The notes beneath the pieces were generated by a model. It was not told the DNA's origin. It did no database searches and saw only the letters and a list, made by a program, of their open reading frames with translations. Below, one piece after another: positions 19,964-35,825 of a DNA stretch of 64,000 nucleotides (within the stretch, counting starts at the first letter, position 1; each line of letters opens with the position of its first letter). The DNA is from Marsupella aquatica. Its lineage: Eukaryota > Marchantiophyta. The translations under genes were made by a program, and so were the position numbers. Where the stretch lies: NCBI GenBank assembly GCA_973895155.1, contig OZ316892.1:23126001-23190000 (forward strand), given 5' to 3'.

Positions 19964-22900
19964 ATGGGCCTGGACGCTGAAGCTGCTTTGAGTTCTCTCC
20001 TCGCCCTGTGGAAAAGGGCGCGGCAGAGGCTACAGTCTTCTAATGAAGCTCCAGCTTCCCAGTTGATTCTGCCGGAGTCAAGAAAGCCAGCTAAAAAGGT
20101 TTGCAGTATGCCCTCCTCCCGCTATGCAGGAAGGTTCAGGAAAAAGTTGAAGCTTGGTTCCGTTTTGATTGGCCAAAATTGTATGTGATCTCCCGCTATA
20201 CAGGAAGGTTCAGGAAAAAAATTGAAGCTCGGTTCCGTTTTGATTTGCCAAAATTGTATGTGATCTCCCGCTATACAGGAAGGTTCAGGAAAAAATTGAA
20301 GCTTGGTTCCGTTTTGATTGGCCAAAATTGTATGTGATCTTCCGCTATACAGGAAGGTTCAGGAAAAAATTGAAGCTCGGTTCCGTTTTGATTTGCCAAA
20401 ATTGTATGTGATCTCTCTGATCATTAGATTTACCCATATTGTCTCTGATCTGTCTGATCGTGTGTCTTGTTTCTTACTAATAATCAGGATCCGCGTGACC
20501 TGCAGATCAATGAGATGGTGTACCTTGTGCATGAGCCTCCGGACAAGCCACAACTGGAAGTTGTCTTCTTCCACGGCCTTGAGCTCAAGCATACCGGACA
20601 GGCGCATGTCGCAACTTGGATGTCTCGTGATGACTCCGAATTTTGGCTGCAAACTTGGTTACATGAATCATTTCCCGATGCTAGAATCCTGACTATCTCC
20701 TATGACTCTTCTGGAGCCCTCGACATGTTTCTCACAGCAGAGAATTTGTTGTCTTCGCTAACTATGAATGGAGGTGATGTCGGAAAGGCCGGCTGCCCAG
20801 TGATATTTGTAGGGCATTGCCTAGGAGGTTTGATAATCAAGGAGCTTTGCTTATTTGCATCCGATACAATAAGTCGGAACAGTCGGGAAAAGTTGGGAGT
20901 ACAACGAGTTCATGACCTCTTTTCCAATCTGAAAGGAATGTTTTTTTTGGGGACTCCTCAGACAGGATCAGTGCTCGGTGACCTGTTGCACGATTTATTC
21001 GAAGGCGAAGGGGCACCCATTGAAGAGATAGAGACTCTGAAAGCGTCTAGTGCAAGAAGAAACGAACACTTCAATGACTTGAAGTCACTCCACAAGTGGG
21101 CTACTTTTGGAATAGGCGAAACACGTGAGACTGATTTGGTAAGACTTGTTTAGATAAAACTTTTGGGATGCAATGGTTGGTTGGGTGTTTTTTTTACCTG
21201 ATATCGTCTGAACTGGGGAATCTTTCTAATGTATAGATTAGCTTACAATCACTTTTGGACATCCATCGCATTAAGGTGGCAGGGCAGATGAGTTCTGTGG
21301 CCTTATTTATTTGAGCTTCCGAGTTCCTTAGTAGATATGCTAGTTAGACGAGGAGAATTTATTGACGTGTGAGCTATTCTTTTTTGGAATTGTTTACGTA
21401 TATCTAATGAGGCGGGTTTGCTCTGGACCTTTATACTGACTCTCTACTTTCTCGTTTACAGAAAATACTAAGAAAATGTGTCCATGTGAGTCCCGAAGCC
21501 TCAACAAGACCATATATGGATGGATATTACTCTGTTGATGCAGATCATTATGACATTTGCAAACCAAAGGGGAAGGATGATAGTATATTTCTTCACCTTG
21601 CACAATTTCTAACAGAGGTAAACATTTTCAACAGACATGGCATTAATTTTTGAGTGATTGGTCTTGCAAGTGCATGTTGGTAAGAATCAACAGAGAGTTT
21701 GTTGTAGGAAGGCTTGAGGTTTAGTGATGGGGTCGGGTTGATTATGTACAGTCTCTCTCGTCAGTGTTGTAGTCCATCGGTTGACGTACTTCCACGCACA
21801 CGATAGTTGCACGGACGTGTTTTGGTCCTCCAATTGGCTATCGTTTAGGCTGGTTTCTATATGTTAAATAAATTTCAATCAGGCAGACGTTCCAATCACG
21901 ACAACAATTGAAGTTCATCACTAGTTTGACTCTGTCTAATAGAGGTGTCCTTGTTTGGAAAATGGAAACATCAGATGAAAAGAGGCGGAGTACTTGAAGC
22001 AGGAGTTAAGGCAGACATCATGAGCGGTCGAGAATATGTTGTAGATCAGGAAGGCCGTGCCGAAAAGTTAGAAGAGCAGTTAGCCCAGCCAGGTATCCAC
22101 ACAGTCTTCGTACTTGGTTTGAGCGGTGTTGGGAAAACGACTTTAGCTCAGCAGGTCTTTCACAACATTAGTCACCGTTATGAAGTCATGTGCTTTGTAT
22201 CTTTCGACAACATGAATCCAACTTCAAGTCATGGAGAAGTTAATGAACAGGTTGTGAAAGAGCAGGTGGTAGCAAGGATTGTAACACAACTGGGAGAAGT
22301 GGACAGTGGATTCGAGCAGAATAGGAGCAGAATGATTTATCGTCTGAAGGGAAGGAAGTTGCTAATGGTTCTAGACAATGTGGACTTACTAGTCCAACTG
22401 AAGGCGTTGTCCACTGAGGAGTGGCTAGAAACAAGCTCAAGCAAACTTCTCATCACCACCAACAACCCCAGGGTCATCAGCCATACTAGTACCGTTTTTG
22501 AGGTTAAATACCTGAGTGAAAGCGAATCAAAAGAATTGTTCAATCACTACGCTTTCAACGGTGAAGACGGACCGGATCATTTGAAAGACGTCATCCAGCA
22601 AGTGATAGATAAATGCGAGAATCATCCGCTATCTTTAAAAGTTCTGGGCGGTTTTATCGGAAATATGGGTTACCATGACAACGAGGAATGGTGGTTGGAA
22701 ATTGTCCGTAAGCTCCAGAGGGCCGAAGAAGTAGATGGTGGCCGTGACTGTAAAATTTTCGGCAAGTTGAAGCTGTGCTATGATAATCTTCCGCATACTG
22801 AACAAGAAATGTTCCTGGACATCGCTACATCCTTTCACGACCGTCCGTTGTCCTGGGCGGAGGCGTTCTGGAAGGCCCGTTGGGGTTCGACGGAACTACC

Positions 22901-25900
22901 ACAGGCGAATTTGCAGCGACGGTATCTTTTTAGTATAAAGTGGGGTGCCATAAAGATGCACCAACTGTTGAGAAATCTTGGACAGAGTATAGCATGTCCC
23001 TCGGGAACAAGTATCGATGAATGGAAACGAATACCTGAATCATCTTCGCGATGGGAAGAGATTGAAGAAATAGAGGTACTAATTCTACTCTGTAGACGCG
23101 ATATCCTCTTTTGTTGAAAATACTTGTATTCTCCTTCCAGATGTTGAGATTTTGGTGATAGGTAGAAAACATGGCTAGTTCTAGTCCTCATGTGAACTAA
23201 GAACATTGGAATGATTTCATCATACAGGGGAAAATCGAGACATCGTTTCTGCAGGTTCAATTTTTGACAATGAAGAATATAATGCTTCAGGAAAGGTCCT
23301 TCCTGAAATATCATCGTCTTCAATACTTGATACTGGATTTTTTGTTCGTGACAATACCGGAGAGACTGGAACTTCCTAGATCCTTGGTGTTTTTGAGTTT
23401 GGAGCACGGGTCATTTACCGTTTGCCCTGTGGATTTCACCAGCTTGAGAAAATTGGTGGTTCTTGAACTTACAAATTGCAAATCCATGGAACTCCTTGCC
23501 GCTAATCTCGAGAATGTGAAGGAGCTCACGAGGTTGGAACTTGGAGGTTGCAAAAAATTGAGAGAGCTGCCTTCGGGATTATCCAGAAAACTCGAGTACT
23601 TGGGCGTGCAAGGGACTGCCCTGGAGAAGCTACCGGAGGACCTTGGGAGGTCAATAAAACTCACTCGCTTGGAGGTTCGCTCGCCGCAGTTAACACGAGT
23701 TCCTGAAGGTTTAGGCCAACTGGGTTCATTATCGGAGCTTGATTTATCTTTCACAAGCTTGACCAGCCTGCCCGAGTCCATTGGCCGTCTCAAAAAATTG
23801 GAACGGTTGGATTTGAGATCGACATTGTTGAGTTCTTTGCCAGACAGCATATGCGGGCTCCAGTTAATGGGAAGTTTCCAGGTATCAAACACAAGGTTAG
23901 CGGCGCTGCCTGAAAACATCGGTCGGCTGGTGAAGTTGACGACATTAGACTTGCACGAAACGTGCTTGAAGTGCCTTCCTGAGTCAGTGGGGGAACTTTG
24001 TGAGCTGACTAAGCTGGACTTGCACAACACCTCGTTACAATCTCTACCGAATTCCATCGGTCGGCTGGTGAAGTTGACGACATTAGACTTGCACAACACC
24101 CCGTTACAATCTCTACCGAATTCCATCGGTCGGCTGGTGAAGTTGACGACATTAGACTTGCACGAAACGTGTGTGAAGTGCCTTCCTGAGTCAGTGGGGG
24201 ACCTCTGTAACCTGACCTTTTTGGGTCTGGACTACACTCCGTTAGAAACTTTACCGGATTCCATCGGTGGGCTTATAAGCTTGGAGGGATTAGTTTTGCA
24301 CAAGACGTGTTTGAAGTGCATTCCTGAGTCAGTGGGGAACCTCTGTCAGCTGAGGACGCTGGACGTGCACAACACTCCGTTACAATCTGTGCCGAATTCC
24401 ATCGGTCGGCTTATAAACTTGGAGGTATTAGACTTGCGCGAAACGTGTGTGAAGTGCCTACCTCAGTCAGTGGGGGACCTCTGTAACCTGACGATTCTGA
24501 ATCTGGACTACACTCCGTTAGAAACTGTACCGGATTCCATCGGTAAACTGCAATCTCTATGGTCCTTGTCTGTGCGTGGCACTCAGCTAAGGACGCTTCC
24601 AAGGACCATAGGAGATCTTAGTGTGTGTACGTTGATGGTAAGTTCGACCAAATGGAGGGCATGGCCGTCGTCCGTCGCATTGTTAAAAGTAGATGTGCTT
24701 GAAGCACCAATTAGCTCAATTCGGTCTACTTGTGAAGCAGCTTCGGCGGCTGAGGGAGTTGAAGGTGAAACAGAAGACGGTCTTCCATCAAATCTGACGT
24801 CAGAGCAGGAGGATGGCCAAGGCGAAGAAACTGATGCATCCTCTTCCGGCTCAGAAGAGATGGAAGATGAAGAAGAAGAGGTTTCCCTCTTTGAAACGGA
24901 CGCGGCATTCATATTCAAGATATATTCTCCTGCCTTTCAGGATGTATCTTGCCTAATATTAAATGGCAGACGTTGCCAGCAATCGTGGCTTCAGCCCCTG
25001 TTTCGTGCAATGCAGCAGCGAAGGCCATCATACCTCGAGCATCTGCGTTTGGAAGACTTCGTCCTGGCAGAGGAGATCCCTTGTGACATCGGAACATTGA
25101 CGAGTTTACAGACCTTGGCTTTGTCCGGTTGGAGCAGACTTCTGGAGTTGCCCCAGTCCTTGGGCCAGCTACATGCCCTGGAGACTCTACACTTATCAAA
25201 CAATCCAAAATTACACAAACTGCCCGAATGTTTGAGTTCCTTGCCCGCCTTCCGAGAGCTCGACATCCGGCAGTGCGGGAGTTTGCAGAGCATGCCGCGC
25301 TCGTTCAGCCGGGAGTCTCCACTCCACAAACACTATTCGATGGATGCTCCGGGGAGCTCATCGTCGTCTGTAGTTTCTGATTCATGGAGAGTATTGGAAT
25401 CCTTCTTAATGTGTTGCGGGAAGCTCGTCCCACGTCGTTTGGACTACGTAGTTGAGTGCAACAAATTCGCAATCGCACAGGAGAGAGTGTTCAGAGCTCA
25501 GAATGGTGGGGTTGATCAGCTAGACAAGGAGGTGTTCAAGGAGCTATTCACCGAAGCGAATGGGCATCGTTGTAGATGGGACAGTGAGGATCGTAGTCTA
25601 GATGGAGAGCCTAAAAAGAGTAGTAGGCCTTCCACTTCTTCATCGGTATCTTGTGGGTCGGAGAGCAAACAAAGAGCTGACCCGGATCTAGATCAATTCC
25701 TCAGACTTTTTTGCATGGCCGGTTGTGATTCACACAGGGGTGGAATAGAGGTCACTCTATTCTCTTTGGGCTACGTGTGGACAGGGAAACCATTGTGGGG
25801 ACCTGAAGGTGCCCCATTATTGTGGGACGGCGGAGGTGCATTTTTCAAAACCCCTGGCAATGCTTCTTACACAAACCCCACCCAACAGTGGGCTTTTTTA

Positions 25901-25918
25901 CACTTGGAAGGGAAATGA
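19964..25918 (+). CDS. Alpha/beta-hydrolase-NB-ARC-LRR immune receptor (HNL class)
   Basis: Five exons in agreeing phase: 19964-20098, 20488-21138, 21462-21617, 21945-23075, 23255-25918, giving about 1578 residues. Residues about 60-310 form an alpha/beta-hydrolase of the SERAC1/DUF676 type: VVFFHGLE, a nucleophile elbow reading GHCLGG (about 154-159, Cys in place of Ser), FLGTP, and the late His in DHYDICKPK of exon 3. Exon 4 is NB-ARC: P-loop GLSGVGKTT (about 372-380), kinase-2 LLMVLDNVD, RNBS-B KLLITTNN, HPLSLKVLGG, and MHQLLRNLG at the MHD position (D replaced by Q). Exon 5 is LRR with 23-residue repeats, an acidic linker, a few more LRRs and a C-terminal extension. NLRs detect pathogen effectors. 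The hydrolase replaces the usual TIR, CC or RPW8 head. The ATG at 19964 is the first in its open stretch. Confidence 0.88.
20111..20411 (+). repeat. Four tandem 74-75-bp repeats in NLR intron 1
   Basis: Units start with AGGAAGGTTCAGG at 20128, 20202, 20277 and 20351. Units 1 and 3 share GCTTGG and GATTGG variants while units 2 and 4 share GCTCGG and GATTTG. The array is therefore a duplicated dimer of about 149 bp. It fills most of the intron between exons 1 and 2. Confidence 0.9.
23918..24483 (+). repeat. Recently duplicated LRR-coding units
   Basis: Near-identical blocks starting ATCGGTCGGCTGGTGAAG occur at 23918, 24056 and 24125, spaced 138 and 69 bp, multiples of one 23-codon LRR. Further related blocks continue to about 24483. 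The nucleotide-level identity points to recent unequal exchange within the LRR of the NLR gene. Confidence 0.85.
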
Positions 25919-26884
25919 TTATATTTAATTTCAAGTGGAGCAGATGGATGCCAATGGGCAAGGGTTTTTAGTCTGAACATAATAATAATTGACTTCCCTG
26001 GGACTCGTCTTAGTGAATGACTTTAGAGGGACTAGTCTTGCTGAATCTCTGTACAAGGCTTGCTCCAGATATTACCAATCACGATAAGCCATCCTATCCT
26101 ATATCCTACACTATATATGCAGAGGCTGCCCTAGGACATAAATTACATATGTTTTAACAGCACTGCATATTACATGTGTTCAGTCAATTAATGTAAAGCT
26201 TTGAATGATATTCTTGCAAGACAATTTTGGGGAGGGAACACAACAAATCAGTGCCCAAAAATTGTTTCTGCTCCTCCTGGAAAACAACATTAGGGAGGGG
26301 GCCAGGACGGAGATTTTTTGATGGGGAGTGGGGCAATTTTGGGTGGGGTTTCTAAGAGATGGGCTGGGGCCAATTTTTGGAGAGGGCCGAAAAGGGGTTA
26401 CATATTAGGGAGGGTAATAGATCTGGAAGGCGGGAGGGAACTATGCTGAGTAAAAATTTAATGTGTTTTATTCTAACATAAGTCATATCTAGGTTGGACT
26501 AACAAACCGAACCTATCATGTGTACTTTTGGATGGTGTACTTAAGCAATCACTTACTCTAATTAAAGAAAGAGAATAAGAAATAGCAGTTGGTTTTCGAT
26601 CCATAGCAAGTGGATCATGTCAACCTTTGAGCCGTGTACTTAAGCGACCACTAGGGTAATTAAAGAAAGACAATAAAAAATGTAGTTGGGGTTTCTGAGA
26701 GGTAGATCTGTGCAAGGAAATGAATGAAATTAGCCAGGCAAGTTCAGGTCAGTCACTCCAATGGTACATGGCATATTGTTAAAACTGAGACTTCTGTGAA
26801 AGTGATCTAAAATTGAGCAAGCGTTGAGCCATTGCATAAGCTCCTTTCTATTAGTTTGTTTTGTAAGCTATGTACAAATTTCAG

Positions 26885-27105
26885 GTGAGATTCAACAATG
26901 ACAAGGACACCGCAAATGTCGGGTCAGGTTCAACAATGACATGGACACCGAAGATGGGAGCACAGTGAAGCTTTGGCAATTTGCACCTTCACAACAGAGA
27001 AAAGTAGCTGGGTGAGGTTCAACAATGACAAGCACACTGAAGATGGGAGCACATTGAAGCTTTGGCCATTGGCACCTTCACATAGGAGAAAACTACCTGA
27101 GACTC
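26885..27105. repeat. Diverged tandem repeats of about 90 bp
   Basis: Units beginning AGGTTCAACAATGACA with GAAGATGGGAGCACA and CACCTTCACA landmarks recur near 26920 and 27010, with a partial unit at 26885. Confidence 0.7.
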
Positions 27106-27330
27106 ATTACATCAAAGTAATGATTTGTGAAGCTAAGCTAGATAACAGCTTATGGTCCGTACATAAGAGTGACTATTCTTAAAACAAATTGTGACCATAA
27201 TGGTTTTGTAAGAAAGAATCCATTTTATTTCACACAATGCACATTTCTTTTCACCTCTGTTTGCATTCAAAGAATGGGTAGTCGGGCCAGTGGCTATGGT
27301 GCTAGAAATGGCACACAATTTTCCAAATTC

Positions 27331-27426
27331 TGACTCCTATTTCATTATGTCACCATAGCCTGAAAATAATGACCATTATGGTCCTATTTCATATGTGGAC
27401 CACATTTCATTATGAAATAGGAGTCA
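27331..27426. repeat. Inverted repeat with 19-bp perfect arms
   Basis: TGACTCCTATTTCATTATG at 27331-27349 is perfectly complementary to 27408-27426, with a 58-base loop. A third partial copy (TGACTCCTATTTTATTATG) follows near 27434. It could be a MITE remnant or a hairpin. Confidence 0.7.
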
Positions 27427-27524
27427 GAAATAGTTGACTCCTATTTTATTATGTGGACCAAAAAGGTGTGTTTTCAAAGTCATCTAATTTCTTAATAAAG
27501 GCACATTTTATTCTCAGTTGAAAG

Positions 27525-27869
27525 TGTTAGGAATTACTCTTAGGTCTAAAGTTACAAGTGTATCGTAGTTAAGGTTAACCTTAGTCGTAGACTTGATTAG
27601 ATTAGTCATGATGTGCACACTCTATACTCAAGTGGTGTTTGCTTGGAGAGGTGAAACTCAGGCTCATTGTTACGGAACTAGTTAAAAGATAAGGAGAGCT
27701 TGCGCTATGGATGCTTGGTATAGCCGGTCGGTCGAGAGTACAATAAAGGTCTTGTGTGTTCCTGTGGACGTAATCTCATGTAAAAGTGAACCACGTATTT
27801 CTCTGTGTCGATTTTTGTGCATTGGATAATTTATGGACTTGCCGTTGCGATTGTCGTCTATGCTCAATA
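27525..27869 (+). repeat. Solo LTR of the first copia family
   Basis: It begins TGTTAGGAATTACTC and ends GCTCAATA. Long stretches match the reverse complement of the LTR at 18055-18397, for example CTCATTGTTACGG, CTTGGTATAGCCGGTCGG and CCACGTATTTCTCT. No internal element sequence flanks it, so it is a solo LTR left by recombination. A target-site duplication is not clear. Confidence 0.8.
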
Positions 27870-28372
27870 AAAAAAATAAATATATATATATAAATAATGC
27901 TTTAATGGGTTTATGAGGCCCACCACCCAATACTAGTCTCCCATAGGCAAGATGCCTCACACACACATAGCATTAGATTTGAACTCATGATCATACTATG
28001 GAAAATCACTTAGCAAAATTTACTTAGAAGTCTTGAAATCGAATATCATGTTGAGCTTTTGTCCGAGTTCCAAACGAGAAGCCTTGTAAATTTACTCCGC
28101 TTACAATCCTCCCGAGAAGATGCGCAGGATATCTATTAACGTACACCGTTGGATTCATTTATTGGCGGCCTCGATGCATTCTCCGACTTCCGCCGTTTAC
28201 TCTACGTCCTTACAGGTATGTCATGCACCTGTAAGAAGGACGCACGGGACCCTGCTCAAAACTTCCAAGTTCCAAACGAGAAGCGTTGTGATGAGATCGT
28301 TCGACGAGAAAGACCGTCAGTTGTGATTGATTATTCAGACTCGAAAAAGGAGGGAGCTGATCGAGGAGGGCG

Positions 28373-31958
<3,586 letters not shown>

Positions 31959-32946
31959 GACAATCACAACCTCCAGATAGTTGATTCTCAATTCATGTTG
32001 GTTTATGTGGAAGAGCTACACAACAGAAGTGTGCTTGTGGCCTCCTGCTTACTGCAGAAGTTCAATATGTTCCAGCTGATGGCGCCAAGCTCTGCTCATT
32101 TCTCTGTTTCAAACATAGTAATGCTAGAAGGAAATTCTTGGGCACTACGAGTGGTACGCTACACTGGGTCGTTGCGTGGAGCACATGTGCTCCAAATACT
32201 TCAGAATGACGTTGATACACATTTGAGGACTCTTGCAGATGACCACCGAATTGTACAGGAGAAATAGTGCAACAATGATTAGCCTTCACTATGGTTTAAA
32301 TCTAAAGCTCAATGGAAAGCAACACGAATCTGTGGTCTCGCAATGTTTTTTGGATGAAGAACCGTAGGCAACTCTTCTCTGTGATAAGAAAGCGACTGAC
32401 GCTAAAAGTCCATTTTTGGGGAGGCTTATGGGAAACACAACCCCGGTTTGAGGTTCATTAATCACTCTACAGTAGACAGGAATACAGAGTTGTCCATGCC
32501 AATGCAGAATTGGGAATGAGCTACACCCTTCATGACAATTAGCGTGGGTAACTCTAATTATAGATTGACCAAGTTTTCCCTCTTCTCTGGATAATCGGTA
32601 GTGCTAGTCGAACTAATACCGTCATAACAGTATTACCGTGTGAACAAATTAGTGGTCCATACCTGTAGTCACTAATAACGTGTGTGCAAATTAGTGTTAC
32701 CGTAGCTGTAGCGACTAATTGCGTGAAGGGTGTACATACGTCGTGGGCAACACTAACCTAAGAGTAACACAAATTAGTTAAACCCCGCTATAACACTAAT
32801 ACTGTGTACGAATTAGTGTTACAAACCGACTGGTAGCAGCTAATTACCGTAAAGGGTATACATATGTAGTGGGAAACACAACGAGTAATTATGGCGAAGG
32901 GTGTACGTGTGTTGTGGGTTACACTAATTTACTTACCCCACACTGA

Positions 32947-33226
32947 CTATTTTCTCCTCCCATAGCTTTTTCAAATCCTGGTGGATCCATGTTACCTTAT
33001 TAGTCATTAAAAAATTAAGCAAAACAATGAGTGGGCAAAAAGTGACTATTTGTCCTCCCATAGCTTTGGCAAAGAGTGTACATGATGTGTTGTGGGTAAC
33101 ACTAAGTGGCTATTTTGTCCACACAGAGCTTTTTCAAAACCTGGTGGATCCAGGTCACCTTAATTAGTCAATAACTTTAACAGAATAAAACAATGGGCAA
33201 AAAGTGACTATTTGCCCTCCCAAAAC
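32947..33226. repeat. Two-copy direct repeat
   Basis: The segment with CTGGTGGATCCA and GGGCAAAAAGTGACTATTTG landmarks occurs at about 32947-33066 and again at 33109-33226, moderately diverged. Confidence 0.75.
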
Positions 33227-33910
33227 TTCTGGGAGAGTGGGGGTTTACGACTGAATGTTAGATGTTCGCATTGGCAGCCCTCTATGAACATCCTCATATG
33301 TATTTTCATACCATTTGATAACCACATATGGTAGAGTAAAGGCCAAGAGATGGGCACCAACAACAAGAATGGCACTGTTGCAATTTCCCATACTATGACC
33401 TTATTGGATGCATCTGGTTCTGGTTGGTAGGTTGGATGCTTGGATTGTATGTTGATCAAGGGGGGTTCCCTTCCAGTATATACTTCCGGTGTAAGTAATG
33501 CATTCCCTTGAAAACCAGGTCCATGACTAAAGAATATTTGTTCACAAAGACGTAGTGAACACTCTCTCCTGTCTTGGATATTGTTGTCCATACATGTTTG
33601 TGACAACAGAGACCAAACTGCAGCTACCGTACATGCGGACACATTGTGCAATGAAATGTCACCAATGTAGGCTTGAACTGGATCCCTATCCCATTTTTTT
33701 TTGCTTGGATAGGATTCTTGAGCTCTGATGGGATGTATGGAAACCTATATATTTCACTAGGATGAAATAGATTTAATGTAACTCCAATTGATTTCAAGCA
33801 GAGAGGATTTTGGGGATCTCATCTTCAGTCAAAGGTTTACCACAGTGCACAGTGAAGCCATTCTGCTGACCGACACAGTGTCAGTCATGTATACAATGGC
33901 TAGTACTTTT

Positions 33911-34184
33911 TGTTGGGAAAACCCGTCATGACACAACCAAGAGCACAATCATCAAGCAAGCACATACCAAACCAAGATATATGCGGTTCATCTTCGTCAA
34001 GGCTACGTCCACGGAATGCTACTTTTCCTCCTAGCATCTAGCTAGCTCCCTCAACAATGAGCATGAGTCTCCAAAAGGAGCTCTCCCTAGCCCCTCTATA
34101 TGCTAGATACTAGAGTCACGGTTAATCACCATTAACACCTAAGTAACTAGAGGGGTTAACCCAAGACAGTACTTAACCCTAACA
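33911..34184 (-). repeat. Solo LTR with perfect 5-bp target-site duplication
   Basis: The plus strand reads TGTTGGGAAAACC to CCCTAACA. It is flanked by CTTTT on both sides (33906-33910 and 34185-34189). Shared segments such as GGCTACGTCCACGG and CAACAATGAGC relate it to the copia LTR at 18055-18397. No internal sequence remains. Confidence 0.82.
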
Positions 34185-35184
34185 CTTTTAGGGTTTGACG
34201 TACCGTTGATCTAGGGCCATTTTGTTTTGGCATCAAACTGCCTGCAATGAGGGAGATAGGAGGGTGTTGCCCTGTTTTCTTGATGCATCCAAGCAAGCTA
34301 GAAGTCATTGTAGACCAGGCGGGATGGGAGAGAAAACCTGGCAGGATGTGAGAAAGAAAGTTAACTCCTCAGAGACGCAATAGTAAGGTGACAAAGACTT
34401 GCAAAATAGGCTCTTGCAAATTTGGCTACATAATTTGAATTTAAATATGTTCAATGTCAATATTTCTCAAAATGCCCTCTTAAAAGGCAATTCTCCCCCT
34501 TTGTTGCATAGCGCGAGTTTATGGGGCTATTAGTGCCCATAATGCCCTCTTAAAAGTGTGTTAGTACACAAGGGCCCAGGATATTTTTAAGTTCACTCTT
34601 TTCACTAAAACCAGAGGTGAAGTTTCATAATTCCCCATCCAAATCTGGACTGTGCGTTGTTCTCCTCTATTTTCTAAGCATCCAGAATTAGAAAAATAAA
34701 AATTACTAGGGGCAATAATTATGGTAGGGGACAACGGGACGTCTTGCAGTTAGGCAGGTTTTGCACTTATGTAGTGTGCACCTAGAGAGAGACGGCTGTA
34801 GAGTAAGTTTCTTCCAGCTATGGGGTTAACGCCGTCCCGTCTGGTCAAAACTTAGTTGAGGCTGTCGGTCGTACGAGAAATCGCGCCCATGGAATTATTT
34901 GTGACAGAGCAGCGAAATGATTGCCAGATTGCGGAATCACTGTGCTTTCATTCATTCATTCTGTCCGTGATTTCATCGAGGAAAGTGGCGCTTGTGCATA
35001 AATGCATCGATGCGAGCAACAGGAAATCGTAGAATGATGGCAGTCAGGGTTTGGGGTTTGGTATGGTCGGGTTTGGTTTGTGGAGTGGTGTACCGCATGC
35101 AGTGAGGTTTGGTCTGCTACTGTACTGAGTTCGGTGGGAGGTTGGTCATCGAGAGAATCGAGAAATCCCTCAGGCAGCAGTCTT

Positions 35185-35825
35185 GGCCTTTCTTAGAAAT
35201 TGCACTGCTGCTGCCGTCTGCTTCGGTTTCTTCAGCAGTGGTCCGTTCTTGCTTCATACGATCGGAACAGAATTTTATCGGAAAGCGGCGGTGAAATTAA
35301 TAATTGAAGAAGCCCCAGCGAAGTCGGACGGTGGTGATCGGCGGCATGTCAGCAGGGTTCTCAGGAATTCTGCAGATACGAATGTTGAGAAATACGACGG
35401 AGTGGACGACCGTACATTACGGAATGTTGGAGACAGTAATGGGAGACAGGAGACGGGAGAGCTTGGGGTTCGGTTTGCGCGATTAGAATTTTACTTGGTT
35501 TGGTGGTTTGGTCGGAGGTGGAAGGGAGAAATTCTCGCGGCGAGTTTTGGCTTTCTTTAGACTGCTGCTGCTGTTCCTTCTTCAGGAGTGGTCCGTTCTT
35601 TCTTCATCCGATCCGAGGGTAATTTTATCTTAATAGAACGGCGCTGAAGATATTGGAGGCGCCGCGAGGTCGGGCGGTGGAGACCGAGCAGGCTGGGTGG
35701 CAGGTTCTCACAGGAATTTGTCAGATACGGACGTTCAGTAACAGAACGAAGTGAATGGCTGTAGGAAGTGAATGGCTGTAGATTACGGTATGTTGTAACA
35801 GGAGAAGGGGAGAGCTTGTGATTAT
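35185..35825. repeat. Diverged tandem duplication, two units about 360 bp apart
   Basis: Landmarks such as TTCAG(C/G)AGTGGTCCGTTCTT, CAGATACG(A/G)A and GGGGAGAGCTTG-like ends recur in the same order at about 35185-35475 and 35555-35825. Confidence 0.65.

Larger units (their letters stand above)
25919..28372. other. Intergenic region between the NLR and RPT4 genes
   Basis: No gene is supported. It holds a tandem repeat at 26885-27105, a 19-bp perfect inverted repeat at 27331-27426 and a solo LTR at 27525-27869. The promoter and 5' UTR of RPT4 probably lie in the last few hundred bases. Confidence 0.5.

Noticed and set aside
23320-24126. Minus-strand 268-codon frame
   Set aside because: It lies entirely antisense to the LRR exon and its repetition merely mirrors the LRR units.
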